A DNA stretch of 64,000 nt from Lachnospiraceae bacterium (GTDB lineage Bacteria; Bacillota; Clostridia; Lachnospirales; Lachnospiraceae): NCBI GenBank assembly GCA_910574865.1, contig CAJTDN010000001.1, positions 1 through 64,000 on the forward strand, written 5' to 3'. The position numbers and the translations under genes are program-made. The notes under the pieces were generated by a model that was given only the letters and a program-made list of their open reading frames with translations, ran no database searches and was not told where the DNA came from. This document shows positions 41,400 to 49,964 of the stretch, piece after piece; positions within the stretch are counted from its first letter, which is position 1; every line of letters begins with the position of its first letter.

Positions 41400-42089
41400 T
41401 TAACCTTGGAAATAATAACCCACTCCCCACTTCGTAATCACGTACTTCGGCTCGCTCGGATTCTTCTCAATCTTCTCGCGCAACCGCCTGATATGTACGT
41501 CCACGGTCCTCGCGTCGCCCGGATAATCGTACCCCCACACCAAATTCAACAAGTTTTCCCTGCTGTACACCTTGTTCGGGTTCATGGCGAGGAGCTCGAG
41601 CACGTCAAATTCTTTCGCGGTCAGGTTGATTTCCCGTTCCCCGATAAACACGCGCCGGCTCTCGCAGTCAACCTGCATGTTTCCCTTCACCAGCGTCCTG
41701 CCCACATGGCTTTCTTCCTTTTTCGCCGTCCTGCGCATGATGGCCTTGATGCGCGCCTTCACTTCCAGGATGTTGAACGGTTTCGTGATATAATCGTCCG
41801 CGCCGTACTCCAGTCCGAGTATCTTGTCCATGTCGTCATTTTTCGCCGTCAGCATCACCACCGGCATGTCCGAGAACTCCCGAATTTGCTGGCACACCTC
41901 GAACCCGTCCAGCTTCGGCAACATCACGTCCAAAAGCACCAGATCGTACTCCTGGTTCCTGGCGTACTCCAAGGCCTCCTCCCCGTCGTACGCGCAGTCC
42001 ACCTCCATGTCGTCCTGCTCCAGGCTGAAACGGATTCCCTTTACAATCAATTTTTCATCGTCTACCACTAGGATTCTTTTCTTGCTCAT
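41400..42089 (-). CDS. OmpR-family response regulator (WalR-like)
   Basis: A 229-residue regulator. Receiver with VVDDEK, phospho-acceptor in LLDVMLPKLDG, ITKPFN; C-terminal winged helix ending YVITKWGVGYYFQG. It heads the four-gene run regulator, kinase, GerMN lipoprotein, comEC. Such regulators often control cell-wall homeostasis; the target genes are not visible here. Confidence 0.93.
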   Translation of the reverse strand: MSKKRILVVDDEKLIVKGIRFSLEQDDMEVDCAYDGEEALEYARNQEYDLVLLDVMLPKLDGFEVCQQIREFSDMPVVMLTAKNDDMDKILGLEYGADDYITKPFNILEVKARIKAIMRRTAKKEESHVGRTLVKGNMQVDCESRRVFIGEREINLTAKEFDVLELLAMNPNKVYSRENLLNLVWGYDYPGDARTVDVHIRRLREKIEKNPSEPKYVITKWGVGYYFQG

Positions 42090-42167
42090 GCTCCCCTGTC
42101 CTGACTCCCTTTTTTTAACTTTGATATCACACGATGCCGGGGCAAAAGGCCTTTTGACCCTGGCGTA

Positions 42168-42923
42168 TCACACCGTGATTTGATCCTTGATTTTGTCAAA
42201 CACGCCGTTCTTGATGCCTTCTACCTTCATCAAGTCCTCGATGCTTTGAAACATCCCGTTCGTCTGGCGGTATGACACGATGCTTTGCGCCTTGGCATCC
42301 CCGATGCCAGGCAACGTCTTTAGTTCCTCGACCGTGGCCGTATTGACGTTGACCTTCGCAGATGGCGCATCCGTCTGCCTTCCGTCCCCGGAAACGTCCG
42401 ACGCGCCCGAAGACTCCTCCCAGCCGCGTTCGGCCTCTTCTTTGTTCGGCACGTAGATTTTCAGCCCGTCCTCCACCTTCCGCGCCTGGTTGACGCACTC
42501 CGCGGCCGCGTCCACGCACAATCCGCCCGCCGCCTCGATGGCCTCGTAAATCCGCGCCTCTGGCCGCAGCCTATATACGCCCGGATTGTTCACCGAGCCA
42601 CACACGTGCACGTAGACCTCCTCCACGGAAACGTCCTTAGCAAAATCCTCCTCTTGTCCTGACGAGGATTCACTTCCGTCCTCTTTGACAATGTTTTTCG
42701 TCCCGTCAGTGCCGACGGGACTCGAACTTCCTTCGCCAGTCCCCGATTCCTGACCCGACGACTCCTCGTCATGTTCCTCTTGTCCGGCTTCATGGGTGGT
42801 AAACGAGACCAGCCCGTCGTCCCGCCCGTCATCCTTGCCGCCGCAGCCCGCCATCATGACGCAGGCCACACCAAGCAACAGCATGCAACACACTATCTTT
42901 TTCCTTATTATTCTGACTTTCAA
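42168..42923 (-). CDS. comEA: ComEA-like DNA-binding competence lipoprotein (SLBB + helix-hairpin-helix)
   Basis: A 251-residue surface protein. The signal peptide ends in MAGCGG (lipobox Cys ~27), followed by an acidic Ser/Glu-rich linker, an SLBB domain (about 105-165; YVHVCGSVNNPGVYRLRPEA) and a C-terminal double helix-hairpin-helix (KVNVNTATVEELKTLPGIGD). ComEA binds incoming DNA and hands it to ComEC. It lies 78 nt upstream of the regulator gene, so all uptake genes here may be linked. Confidence 0.92.
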   Translation of the reverse strand: MKVRIIRKKIVCCMLLLGVACVMMAGCGGKDDGRDDGLVSFTTHEAGQEEHDEESSGQESGTGEGSSSPVGTDGTKNIVKEDGSESSSGQEEDFAKDVSVEEVYVHVCGSVNNPGVYRLRPEARIYEAIEAAGGLCVDAAAECVNQARKVEDGLKIYVPNKEEAERGWEESSGASDVSGDGRQTDAPSAKVNVNTATVEELKTLPGIGDAKAQSIVSYRQTNGMFQSIEDLMKVEGIKNGVFDKIKDQITV

Positions 42924-43009
42924 TTCTTTTCCTCCACAACGTCCGTGCAGGCCCCCTTATGTCAGCTGTTATTATTGTAACGAATTCGGGCGAAAATTAC
43001 AATAGGAAA

Positions 43010-43372
43010 TTACATATTTATTACAAAAATGTTACTAGCCTCCAATATTTCCCTTCTCACATAACAAAAACATCCCGCCTTCTTTAGGGCGACTGGTAAC
43101 AATATACCCGTTCCATTTTTTATATTTTCAAATTTTTCTATCCACTTTAATGCGCCATTATGTCCCAATTCCCTTAATTCGTCCTTCGATTTGTGACAAC
43201 AAAATGCCGTAATATCCGTTTTCGCCATAAACGACTTCAATAATGCCGGATTTTTAAGTACCGGCTTAAGATATTCTTCTTCAATCCCACTATTTGATTC
43301 GGGATAAAACAAGTCATTCCATCCTCTACGCTCGCCCCTCTTTACCACAAGCATCCGCTCAATCGGCATCAA
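43010..43372 (-). pseudogene. C-terminal remnant of an N-6 DNA methylase/restriction protein
   Basis: About 120 residues (LVVKRGERRGWNDLFYP, EEEYLKPVLKNPALLKSF, LRELGHNGALKWIEKFEN) match the TaqI-like specificity/C-terminal region of large N-6 adenine methylases. The N-terminal part is missing and frames break between 43372 and 43447. AT-rich, unlike the chromosome around it. Confidence 0.65.
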
Positions 43373-43446
43373 GCAATTACTTATCTCGTTTATCCATGAT
43401 ATGTCATGGAAATCTGTTCAAGTTGATGGACATCCTTATTAATCAA

Positions 43447-43797
43447 TCAAAATCTTATCTCTGATTCTATATTTGGTGCACTTATTTTTTTCTTCTCCAA
43501 TACAATCATTGAGCCAACGACATCTGCATTATGAAACCATCTTTTGCAATTACTCACAACAATTGCATGTATGTTATAGTAATATTCCAATGCATTAAAA
43601 AACTTCTTTCCAACATCCGTACCTAACCATGAATTTGACAGAATAATACCCAACCTTTTCTTATTAACAGAAAGAGTACTTTCTCCTCCTGCGCTTTTAA
43701 TTTTTAAATTCATTCTATTAAGCATTGATTTTATCTCCGAAATAATAACAATCGCCCAGCTTCTTTCGTTATGTCGAATTCTCGTACCCATAAGCAT
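43447..43797 (-). pseudogene. Internally deleted N-6 DNA methylase/restriction gene
   Basis: The first ~45 residues (GTRIRHNERSWAIVIISEI, LKIKSAGGESTLSVNKK) match the start of a type II restriction-modification protein. They are joined directly to a segment from far downstream in that family (RLGIILSNSWLGTDVGKKFF, RWFHNADVVGSMIVLEKK). A large in-frame internal deletion removed the nuclease and SAM-binding core. It starts immediately after the neighbouring methyltransferase stop. Confidence 0.65.
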
Positions 43798-44667
43798 TTA
43801 CCTCTCTTCAAATTCTAAAATCAAATTCTCTTTCTTTATATGTTTTCTAACTTTTATATCCAATTGTTCCCAAGCCAAAAACAATCTTCTTTTTGCAACG
43901 TCAATGTAATCAATCTCTTCTCTTTTAAACAATGCGACATTTTCGTTTTTTTCAATTCCTATAAAGTTCCTTCCTTCCATCAAAGCCGCCACCAAAAACG
44001 AACCACTACCAAAAGTATTGTCCAAAATCACCTCCCCCGGATTTGTATACGTTCGTATCATATACCTCCCCAATTCTATTGGCTTTTGTGTGGGATGCAG
44101 AACCGCCCCCTCGCATTCAGCTGTTTTGACATATACAATATCTGTCGGGTATCGTTCTCCTTCGCTCGCAACATGAACTGGTTCAAAATCACCATAATTC
44201 CCACACAGTTGATTCTTTCGTGTACCTTTATCATATGGTACTCCTTGTGTCATCTGTGGATGATATGTAGGTTGTTTTTTATAAAACACACATACGTCCT
44301 CGTGCTTTCTAAGAGGCTGTTTCTTGGCATTCAAAAAATTTGTCGGTTTTGATTTTTCCCAAACCCACTTATATTTATAAATATTAGGTTGACTTAAAAT
44401 CTATTTTGCCGTAAAAACCCCATTGGAAGTTAGCACAATCGCGCCATTCGGTTTAATGATTCGATTATACTGTTTCCAAAGTTTATCCAATGGAATGTAA
44501 CACTCCCATTCGTTTTGTGTCATTCCGTATGGCAAATCACAAAGAATCATGTCTACGCTCCCATCTGGTATCTTGTTCATATACTCAAGGCAATCTCCTT
44601 CAAACAACCGATTTATCACTTCTTTCATGTCTACATTTGTCTTATCTACCATCTTCATAAAAATCAC
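43798..44667 (-). pseudogene. Site-specific DNA methyltransferase (N4/N6 class) with an in-frame amber stop
   Basis: The frame encodes a ~289-residue methyltransferase. The catalytic DLPYG motif (a DPPY variant) lies near residue 43, and the C-terminal SAM site is LDNTFGSGSFLVAAL after HPTQKP. A single TAG at 44401-44403 splits it after VFTAK, with ILSQPNIYKYKWVWEKSK continuing in frame. Everything else is intact, so inactivation looks recent. AT-rich; it belonged to the same restriction-modification module as the two relics downstream. Confidence 0.8.
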
Positions 44668-44833
44668 TCCTTGTAATATGATGTTTCATCTTTCATATAT
44701 TAGCACATTTTCTTATCGAACACAAGTTCTATTTTATTTTTTTGTAATTATGATTACAACCTATTAGAGTATCACATTTCTTTCACTATACTCATTTAGT
44801 TCAAAAACATGACACTCTAATATAACCCTTCCC

Positions 44834-45265
44834 TTACTTCCACTGGAATATTCCGATTCCAATCAACGCCAGTATGAGTCCCCCCACCTTCCGCCACTCC
44901 AGTGGTTCCTTGTCCATCCCGAACATTCCGAACAGTTCAATCACGTAGGCGACAATCAGCTGCGCGATGACAATCAGGAGCGCGGACTTGGCCGGCCCTA
45001 GCGCCGCCACGCTCTTGATGACCGTCCACGTGATGCCCGCCCCAATCACCCCGCCAAGCAGCATGTATTTCGGCTCCACGCGCCCAAGGGCGGCGATGCT
45101 GTCCCGTCCGGTCACAAGCCACGCAACCAGACAGACCGCAAAAGCGCTCAGTTGAACCCACGCGTTCGAGACCCACATCCCCGCCTCTTCCGTCACCTTC
45201 GTGTTAAATACTCCTTGTACGCTCATCAACGCGCCCGATAAAAGCGCAATCAAAAAACCCATCAT
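44834..45265 (-). CDS. DMT-family transporter, YdcZ (DUF606) type
   Basis: A 143-residue membrane protein with five hydrophobic segments (MMGFLIALLSGALMSVQGVF at the start, VGGLILALIGIGIFQWK at the end), the half-size form of the drug/metabolite transporter superfamily. Start at 45265 (ATGATG) after GCGAGG; the frame extends further upstream without support. Such proteins usually act as homo- or heterodimers; substrate unknown. The 44668-44833 gap is AT-rich and empty. Confidence 0.85.
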   Translation of the reverse strand: MMGFLIALLSGALMSVQGVFNTKVTEEAGMWVSNAWVQLSAFAVCLVAWLVTGRDSIAALGRVEPKYMLLGGVIGAGITWTVIKSVAALGPAKSALLIVIAQLIVAYVIELFGMFGMDKEPLEWRKVGGLILALIGIGIFQWK

Positions 45266-45352
45266 TTTTCGACACCTCGCAAATCTTTCCGGCGGCTCGC
45301 GCCGGTATTTTTCGCTTAGTATTTCCAAATGGGTGGGTTCTTTATACATGGA

Positions 45353-45422
45353 TAGCGTCGGTGTACTGAAAACAACATGGTCGACCTCTGTACACCGACG
45401 CTACCCACGGCAGATTTATCTG
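45353..45422. repeat. Palindromic element 3' of argD (family C)
   Basis: Arms TAGCGTCGGTGTAC / GTACACCGACGCTA (45353-45366, 45390-45403), then ACGGCAGATTTATCTGA. The same 17-nt ACGGCAGATTTATCTGA occurs 3' of the SDR gene at 56230-56244, and TCTGTACACCGACGCTA recurs at 55877-55893. Confidence 0.65.
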
Positions 45423-45442
45423 ATACCCGCCATCATAATCCG

Positions 45443-46630
45443 TCACCGCAACGCGGCCTCCAGCTTTTCCGCCATTTCGTCAACATGCCCCTTCTCCACG
45501 ATGAGCGGCGGCACGAAGCGAATCGTGTTGCCTTTGGCGGAAATGATGACCAGTCCCAGGTCAAGCGCCTTTTTCACCACGTCGCCGACCGGCTTTTGCG
45601 GCACGAGCTCGATTCCCTGAATCAGCCCCTTGCCCCGACATTCCTTGACGCAGTCATGCCTTTGCTTAAGCCACGCCAGTTTTTCTGCCAAGTACGGCGC
45701 GACTTCCCGCACGTGTTCCACGACATGCTCTTCCTTGAAAATTTCCAACACGGTCTTCACGGCCATGCAGGCGAGGGGGTTTCCACCGTAAGTCGTGCCG
45801 TGGTCTCCGGCCTTCAACGAACTCTCCGCCACTTTTTCCGTCATGGCAAACGCCCCCACCGGGAACCCGTCCCCGATGGCCTTGGCCATCGTCAACACGT
45901 CCGGCCTCACGCCGTATTCCTGCCAGGCGAACATATGCCCCGTCCTGCCCATGCCGCACTGGATCTCGTCACAAATCATCAGCATGTCGTTCTCGTCGCA
46001 GAGCGCGCGCACGCCCTCCATAAACTCCCTCGTCGCCGGATGGATGCCGCCCTCGCCCTGCAAAGGTTCCAAAATGACGGCGCAGGTCTTATCATTTACC
46101 AAGGCCTTTACGCTGTCCAAGTCATTATATTTGGCAAAATGTACCGTCGGCAGCAACGGCTCGAACGGCTCGCGGTAGGCACTCGTCCCCGTCACCGACA
46201 AGGCGCCGATGGAACGCCCGTGAAAGGAATCCTCCATGGCAATGAACTCGAAACGGTCGTTCCCTTTCGTATATGCGTATTTCCTGGCCGTCTTTAACGC
46301 CCCTTCGATGGCCTCCGTCCCGCTGTTCGTAAAGAACACCCGGTCCATCCCCGAAGCCTCGTTCAATGCCTTCGCGGCCGCGCCGACGTTCTCGTGATAA
46401 TACAAATTGGAAATGTGGCAAATCTTGTCCATCTGTGCTTTCATCGCGTCATTTAATTTCTTGTTTCCATATCCGAGCCCCATCACCGCGATTCCGGCGG
46501 CAAAATCCAAATACTCCTTTCCTTCCGTGTCATAGAGGTACATCCCCTCGCCTCGCTCCCACGCTACCGGGAATCGGTTGTAGACATGCAGCAAGTTTTC
46601 CTCCGCCGCCATCAGTTTTTCATTCACCAT
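45443..46630 (-). CDS. argD: Acetylornithine aminotransferase
   Basis: PLP enzyme of 395 residues, class III aminotransferase, converting N-acetylglutamate semialdehyde to N-acetylornithine. PLP Lys lies in [29 protein letters not shown] and [13 protein letters not shown] are also family motifs. The start overlaps the argB stop by 11 nt, so translation is coupled. Last gene of argC-GNAT-argJ-argB-argD. Confidence 0.95.
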   Translation of the reverse strand: MVNEKLMAAEENLLHVYNRFPVAWERGEGMYLYDTEGKEYLDFAAGIAVMGLGYGNKKLNDAMKAQMDKICHISNLYYHENVGAAAKALNEASGMDRVFFTNSGTEAIEGALKTARKYAYTKGNDRFEFIAMEDSFHGRSIGALSVTGTSAYREPFEPLLPTVHFAKYNDLDSVKALVNDKTCAVILEPLQGEGGIHPATREFMEGVRALCDENDMLMICDEIQCGMGRTGHMFAWQEYGVRPDVLTMAKAIGDGFPVGAFAMTEKVAESSLKAGDHGTTYGGNPLACMAVKTVLEIFKEEHVVEHVREVAPYLAEKLAWLKQRHDCVKECRGKGLIQGIELVPQKPVGDVVKKALDLGLVIISAKGNTIRFVPPLIVEKGHVDEMAEKLEAALR

Positions 46631-47519
46631 GGTAATACCTGCTTTCTTTTCCGTTCAAAATGGCAGTGCCAATTCCCTTGTTCGTGAAGATTTCAAGCAA
46701 AAGGCAGTGCGGAATCCGCCCGTCAAGGATATGTACGCGGGAAACCCCGTTCTCAATCGCGTCAATACAATTCTGCAGCTTGGGCAACATGCCGCCGCCG
46801 ATATAACCGGACGCCATCAGCTTTTTCGCTTCCTCCACCCACAGTTCCGAAATCAACGTTTTTGAGTCGTTCGGGTCTTTATAAACCCCCTCGATGTCCG
46901 TCAAAAACGCCAGCTTTTCCGCGTGCACCGCCCGCGCGATGGCACATGCGGCATCATCCGCGTTGATATTGTAAGTCTGGTACTCGTCATCCATCCCCAC
47001 CGGACAGACCACCGGCAGAAAATCCTTTTCCAGGAGGTCGAACAAAATGTCCGCGTTCACCTCTTTCACTTCCCCGACAAATCCAATATCCTTCCCGTCG
47101 GAATACTTTTTCTCTACTTTTAACAATGCCCCGTCTTTTCCGCTGATGCCGATTGCCCGCACGCCGAGGCTTTCCACTAATTGCACGAGGCTTTTGTTCA
47201 CCTTGCCCAGCACCATCTCCGCCACTTCCATCGTGTCTTCGTCCGTCACCCGCAGACCGTTCACAAAACGCGGCTCCATGCCGACCTTGCCGACCCACTT
47301 GCTGATTTCCTTGCCACCCCCGTGCACGATAATGGGCTTGAACCCGACCAGCTTCAAAAGCGTGACATCCTGAATCACTTGTTTTTTCAACTCCTCGTCC
47401 ACCATGGCGCTGCCGCCGTATTTGACGACAATGATTTTCCGGTTAAAACGCTGGATGTACGGAAGCGCCTCGATGAGCACCTCCGCCTTTTCCAGATATT
47501 GCTGCATGTTGTCATTCAT
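46620..47519 (-). CDS. argB: Acetylglutamate kinase
   Basis: A 299-residue amino-acid kinase phosphorylating N-acetylglutamate. [14 protein letters not shown] opens the fold, [12 protein letters not shown] and [17 protein letters not shown] bind substrate, and [15 protein letters not shown] lines the ATP site. Start at 47519 ([11 protein letters not shown]) is chosen because upstream codons lie in the repeat tract 47531-47786. Confidence 0.95.
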   Translation of the reverse strand: MNDNMQQYLEKAEVLIEALPYIQRFNRKIIVVKYGGSAMVDEELKKQVIQDVTLLKLVGFKPIIVHGGGKEISKWVGKVGMEPRFVNGLRVTDEDTMEVAEMVLGKVNKSLVQLVESLGVRAIGISGKDGALLKVEKKYSDGKDIGFVGEVKEVNADILFDLLEKDFLPVVCPVGMDDEYQTYNINADDAACAIARAVHAEKLAFLTDIEGVYKDPNDSKTLISELWVEEAKKLMASGYIGGGMLPKLQNCIDAIENGVSRVHILDGRIPHCLLLEIFTNKGIGTAILNGKESRYYHGE

Positions 47520-47530
47520 GTTTTTTGCCC

Positions 47531-47786
47531 TCTTTTCACAAAACTTCATCGAGTTGCTTTCGGCCAAGGAAGTTCTTTTCGCTAAGCTCGGCTGATAAAG
47601 GAAGTTCTTTTCGCTAAGCTCGACTTTCAGTCTCGCTAATCTCAAAGAACAACCTCGCACTAGGTTCGTCCTTCGCTACGCTTGGACTCACCAAGTTGCT
47701 TTCGGTTTCGCTAATCTCAAAGAACGGCCTCGCACTAAGTTCATCCTTCGCTTCCGCTCGGATTCACTAAGTTGCTTTCGGCCTCG
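47531..47786. repeat. Degenerate direct repeats between argB and argJ
   Basis: AAGGAAGTTCTTTTCGCTAA occurs twice (47565-47608 region), TTTCGCTAATCTCAAAGAAC or a close variant twice (47633, 47706), and AGTTGCTTTCGG three times (47552, 47693, 47770). The block holds no gene. Related units lie at 49667-49690 and 49906-49966. Confidence 0.75.
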
Positions 47787-47787
47787 G

Positions 47788-49011
47788 TCAGCTGCGGTAA
47801 TCCGCGTTGATGTCAATGTATCCGTGCGTCAAGTCGCACCCCCAGGCGGAGGCGCACGCCTCGCCCTCTTTTAAATCGGCGACCGCCGTCACCTCCGGCC
47901 GCGACAAGATGCGGGTGGCCTCCGCCTCGTCAAAGTCAAGGCCTCTTCCGTTTTCCACGATTTGTATCGTTCCCGCGTCGCTCTTGAAAAACAAGTCCAC
48001 CTTTCGCGGGTCGAACTTCACGCTGGAGTACCCCATGGCGCAGAGAATCCGCCCCCAATTGGCATCGTGTCCGGCAATGGCGGCCTTGGTCAAATTTGAC
48101 CCCACGACGGACTTCGCCAGTCCTTTCGCCTGCCCCTTCGTGGCCGCGTGGATGACCTTCATCTCGAACAAGGCGGTGGCTCCTTCCCCGTCCCCGGCCA
48201 TTTTCTTCGCGAGCGTCTCGTTTACATGGTGCAATGCCGAGACGAACACGTCATATTCCTTCGTCCCATAACGGATTTTTTTATTTCCGGCCATGCCGTT
48301 TGCCAGCACGAGCACCGTGTCGTTAGTCGAAGTGTCCCCGTCCACGGAAATCATGTTGTAAGTGTCCTTCACGTCCTCGCGCAGTGCCTTCACGAGCGCC
48401 TTCTTGCTGATGGCCGCGTCCGTGGTAATATAAGAAAGCATCGTGCACATGTTCGGGTGAATCATGCCCGAACCCTTCGCCATGCCGCCGACCGTCACGG
48501 TTTTGCCGTCAATTTCCACGGTCACCGCCACTTCCTTCTCCACGGTGTCGGTCGTCATGATGGCCCTCGCCGCCTTGTTTCCCGCCTCCGTGCCGGCCTC
48601 CTTCGCCGCCGCCAAAAGCTCGACGCCCTTCTCCAAACGATCCATCGGAAGTTGCATGCCAATCACGCCGGTAGACCCGATCAACACGCCCTTCGCGTCC
48701 ACGCCCAGCACCTTCGAGGCCTTTTTGGCCGTCGCCTTGCAATACGCATGGCCCTCCTTCCCCGTACAAGCGTTGGCAATGCCCGAATTGACGATGACGG
48801 CCTGTGATTTCACGCCGCCATCCACCACCTTTTTGTCCCATATGACCGGAGCCGCTTTCACCAGGTTCCTCGTAAACGCCCCCGCCGTCTTGCACGGTTT
48901 CTCACTATAAATCAAAGCCATGTCGTCCCTGCCTTGATACTTGATTCCTGCCGCCGCCGACGCCGCCTCAAAACCCTTCGCCGCGGTCACGCCACCCTTG
49001 ATTATTTCCAT
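47788..49011 (-). CDS. argJ: Bifunctional glutamate N-acetyltransferase/ornithine acetyltransferase
   Basis: A 407-residue self-cleaving enzyme that recycles the acetyl group from acetylornithine to glutamate. GSGMIHPNMCTMLSYITTDA contains the Cys-Thr autocleavage site; the new N-terminal Thr is the nucleophile. The alpha chain includes IVNSGIANACTGKEG. Because ArgJ recycles acetyl groups, only priming acetylglutamate synthase activity is needed elsewhere, perhaps from the GNAT gene upstream (inference). Confidence 0.96.
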   Translation of the reverse strand: MEIIKGGVTAAKGFEAASAAAGIKYQGRDDMALIYSEKPCKTAGAFTRNLVKAAPVIWDKKVVDGGVKSQAVIVNSGIANACTGKEGHAYCKATAKKASKVLGVDAKGVLIGSTGVIGMQLPMDRLEKGVELLAAAKEAGTEAGNKAARAIMTTDTVEKEVAVTVEIDGKTVTVGGMAKGSGMIHPNMCTMLSYITTDAAISKKALVKALREDVKDTYNMISVDGDTSTNDTVLVLANGMAGNKKIRYGTKEYDVFVSALHHVNETLAKKMAGDGEGATALFEMKVIHAATKGQAKGLAKSVVGSNLTKAAIAGHDANWGRILCAMGYSSVKFDPRKVDLFFKSDAGTIQIVENGRGLDFDEAEATRILSRPEVTAVADLKEGEACASAWGCDLTHGYIDINADYRS

Positions 49012-49076
49012 GATGCTTTCATCCTTTCACCTTTGTTTTCATTTCCATTTCCAACCGCGTGGCTGGTTTTATTTTC

Positions 49077-49190
49077 AGCCTTTGCTTTCATGGTTCCGGC
49101 CTTCGCTTCCTATTCCGGCCTTCGCTTCCTATTACAGCCTTCGCTTTCTATTACGGCCTTCGCTTTCTTGTTCCGGCACGCGCTTTCCCG
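49077..49190. repeat. 19-20-bp minisatellite between argJ and the GNAT gene
   Basis: Five to six tandem units of roughly TTCCGGCCTTCGCTTCCTA, the first ones near-perfect, the last diverged. It fills the gap between the argJ start and the stop of the GNAT gene at 49192. Confidence 0.8.
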
Positions 49191-49191
49191 T

Positions 49192-49644
49192 TCACCCCTC
49201 GTTGAACGCCGTAATGTTTTTCTCGTTCAACACGAAGTCATAATAATTCAAATCCAGCCGCCTCGTCCAACCGATGGTGTTCCAAAACGCGTTTCCGATG
49301 TCATTGACGGAAAAGGCAATCAAGGATACCTTGCTAATCTGCTCTTTCTTCAATTCCTCCATCGCCCGCACGACCATCGCCCGCCCAATGCCGTGCCGCC
49401 GATAATCCTTGTGCACGCAGACGTGGTACAAGCATCCCCGCCTGCCGTCATGTCCGCAGAGGATGCCGCCCACGATGCGGCCGTCGTCCGTCTCCGCCAC
49501 CACGCTGGTCGTCGGGTTCCTTTTCAAAAAACGCCCGACCCCCTCACGGGAATCATCCACGCTGCGGATGCCAAACCCCTTGATGGTCATCCAGAGCGCG
49601 TACACGCCGTCGTAATCCTCAATCGTCATCGTACGTATTATCAT
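49192..49644 (-). CDS. GNAT-family N-acetyltransferase inside the arginine operon
   Basis: A 150-residue acetyltransferase. The acetyl-CoA loop is visible as VCVHKDYRRHGIGRAMVVRA (Q/RxxGxG/A form), with NDIGNAFWNTIGW near the C-terminus. It lies between argC and argJ on the same strand. It could be an acetylglutamate synthase of the short GNAT type or an unrelated passenger; sequence alone does not decide. Confidence 0.85.
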   Translation of the reverse strand: MIIRTMTIEDYDGVYALWMTIKGFGIRSVDDSREGVGRFLKRNPTTSVVAETDDGRIVGGILCGHDGRRGCLYHVCVHKDYRRHGIGRAMVVRAMEELKKEQISKVSLIAFSVNDIGNAFWNTIGWTRRLDLNYYDFVLNEKNITAFNEG

Positions 49645-49704
49645 ACCAGTTTCCTCACTTTATATGTGGAAGTTCTTTTCGCTAACATCGTAACATCCAC
49701 TCAA

Positions 49705-49872
49705 CTAGTGTAGTGTATCATTCACTTTCAGCCAAATAACGCAGAATGAATTTTCAGTCTGCAAGGCGGCTGAACGAGGCGATGCGGTGGCATCGTTGAG
49801 TGAAACCAACGCAGCAGATGGAAATTCAGACAAGTTATTTTGGCGAAATGTGAATGATACACTACACTAGGC
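49705..49872. repeat. Family A palindromic element, copy A2
   Basis: Outer arms GTGTAGTGTATCATTCAC / GTGAATGATACACTACAC bounded by CTAG, inner GCCAAATAAC / GTTATTTTGGC, enclosing the shared core at 49759-49820. It lies between argC and the GNAT gene, so it would be transcribed within the arginine operon. Confidence 0.85.
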
Positions 49873-49964
49873 TCGTAAAACACCTCGCCAAGTTTCGGGA
49901 TGGGCTTTCACGCTAAGCTCGTGCCTTCTGCACTCGCCAAGCGTTCAATGCCAGTTGCTTTCGG

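Noticed and set aside
42690-42730. A GTTCGAGTCCC-like string on the minus strand inside comEA, resembling a tRNA T-loop
   Set aside because: The flanking bases do not form a T-stem or acceptor stem, and the sequence is coding for the Ser/Gly-rich linker of comEA.
49077-49190. CRISPR-like short repeats
   Set aside because: The units are directly adjacent, 19-20 bp, and diverge gradually; there are no spacers and no cas genes.
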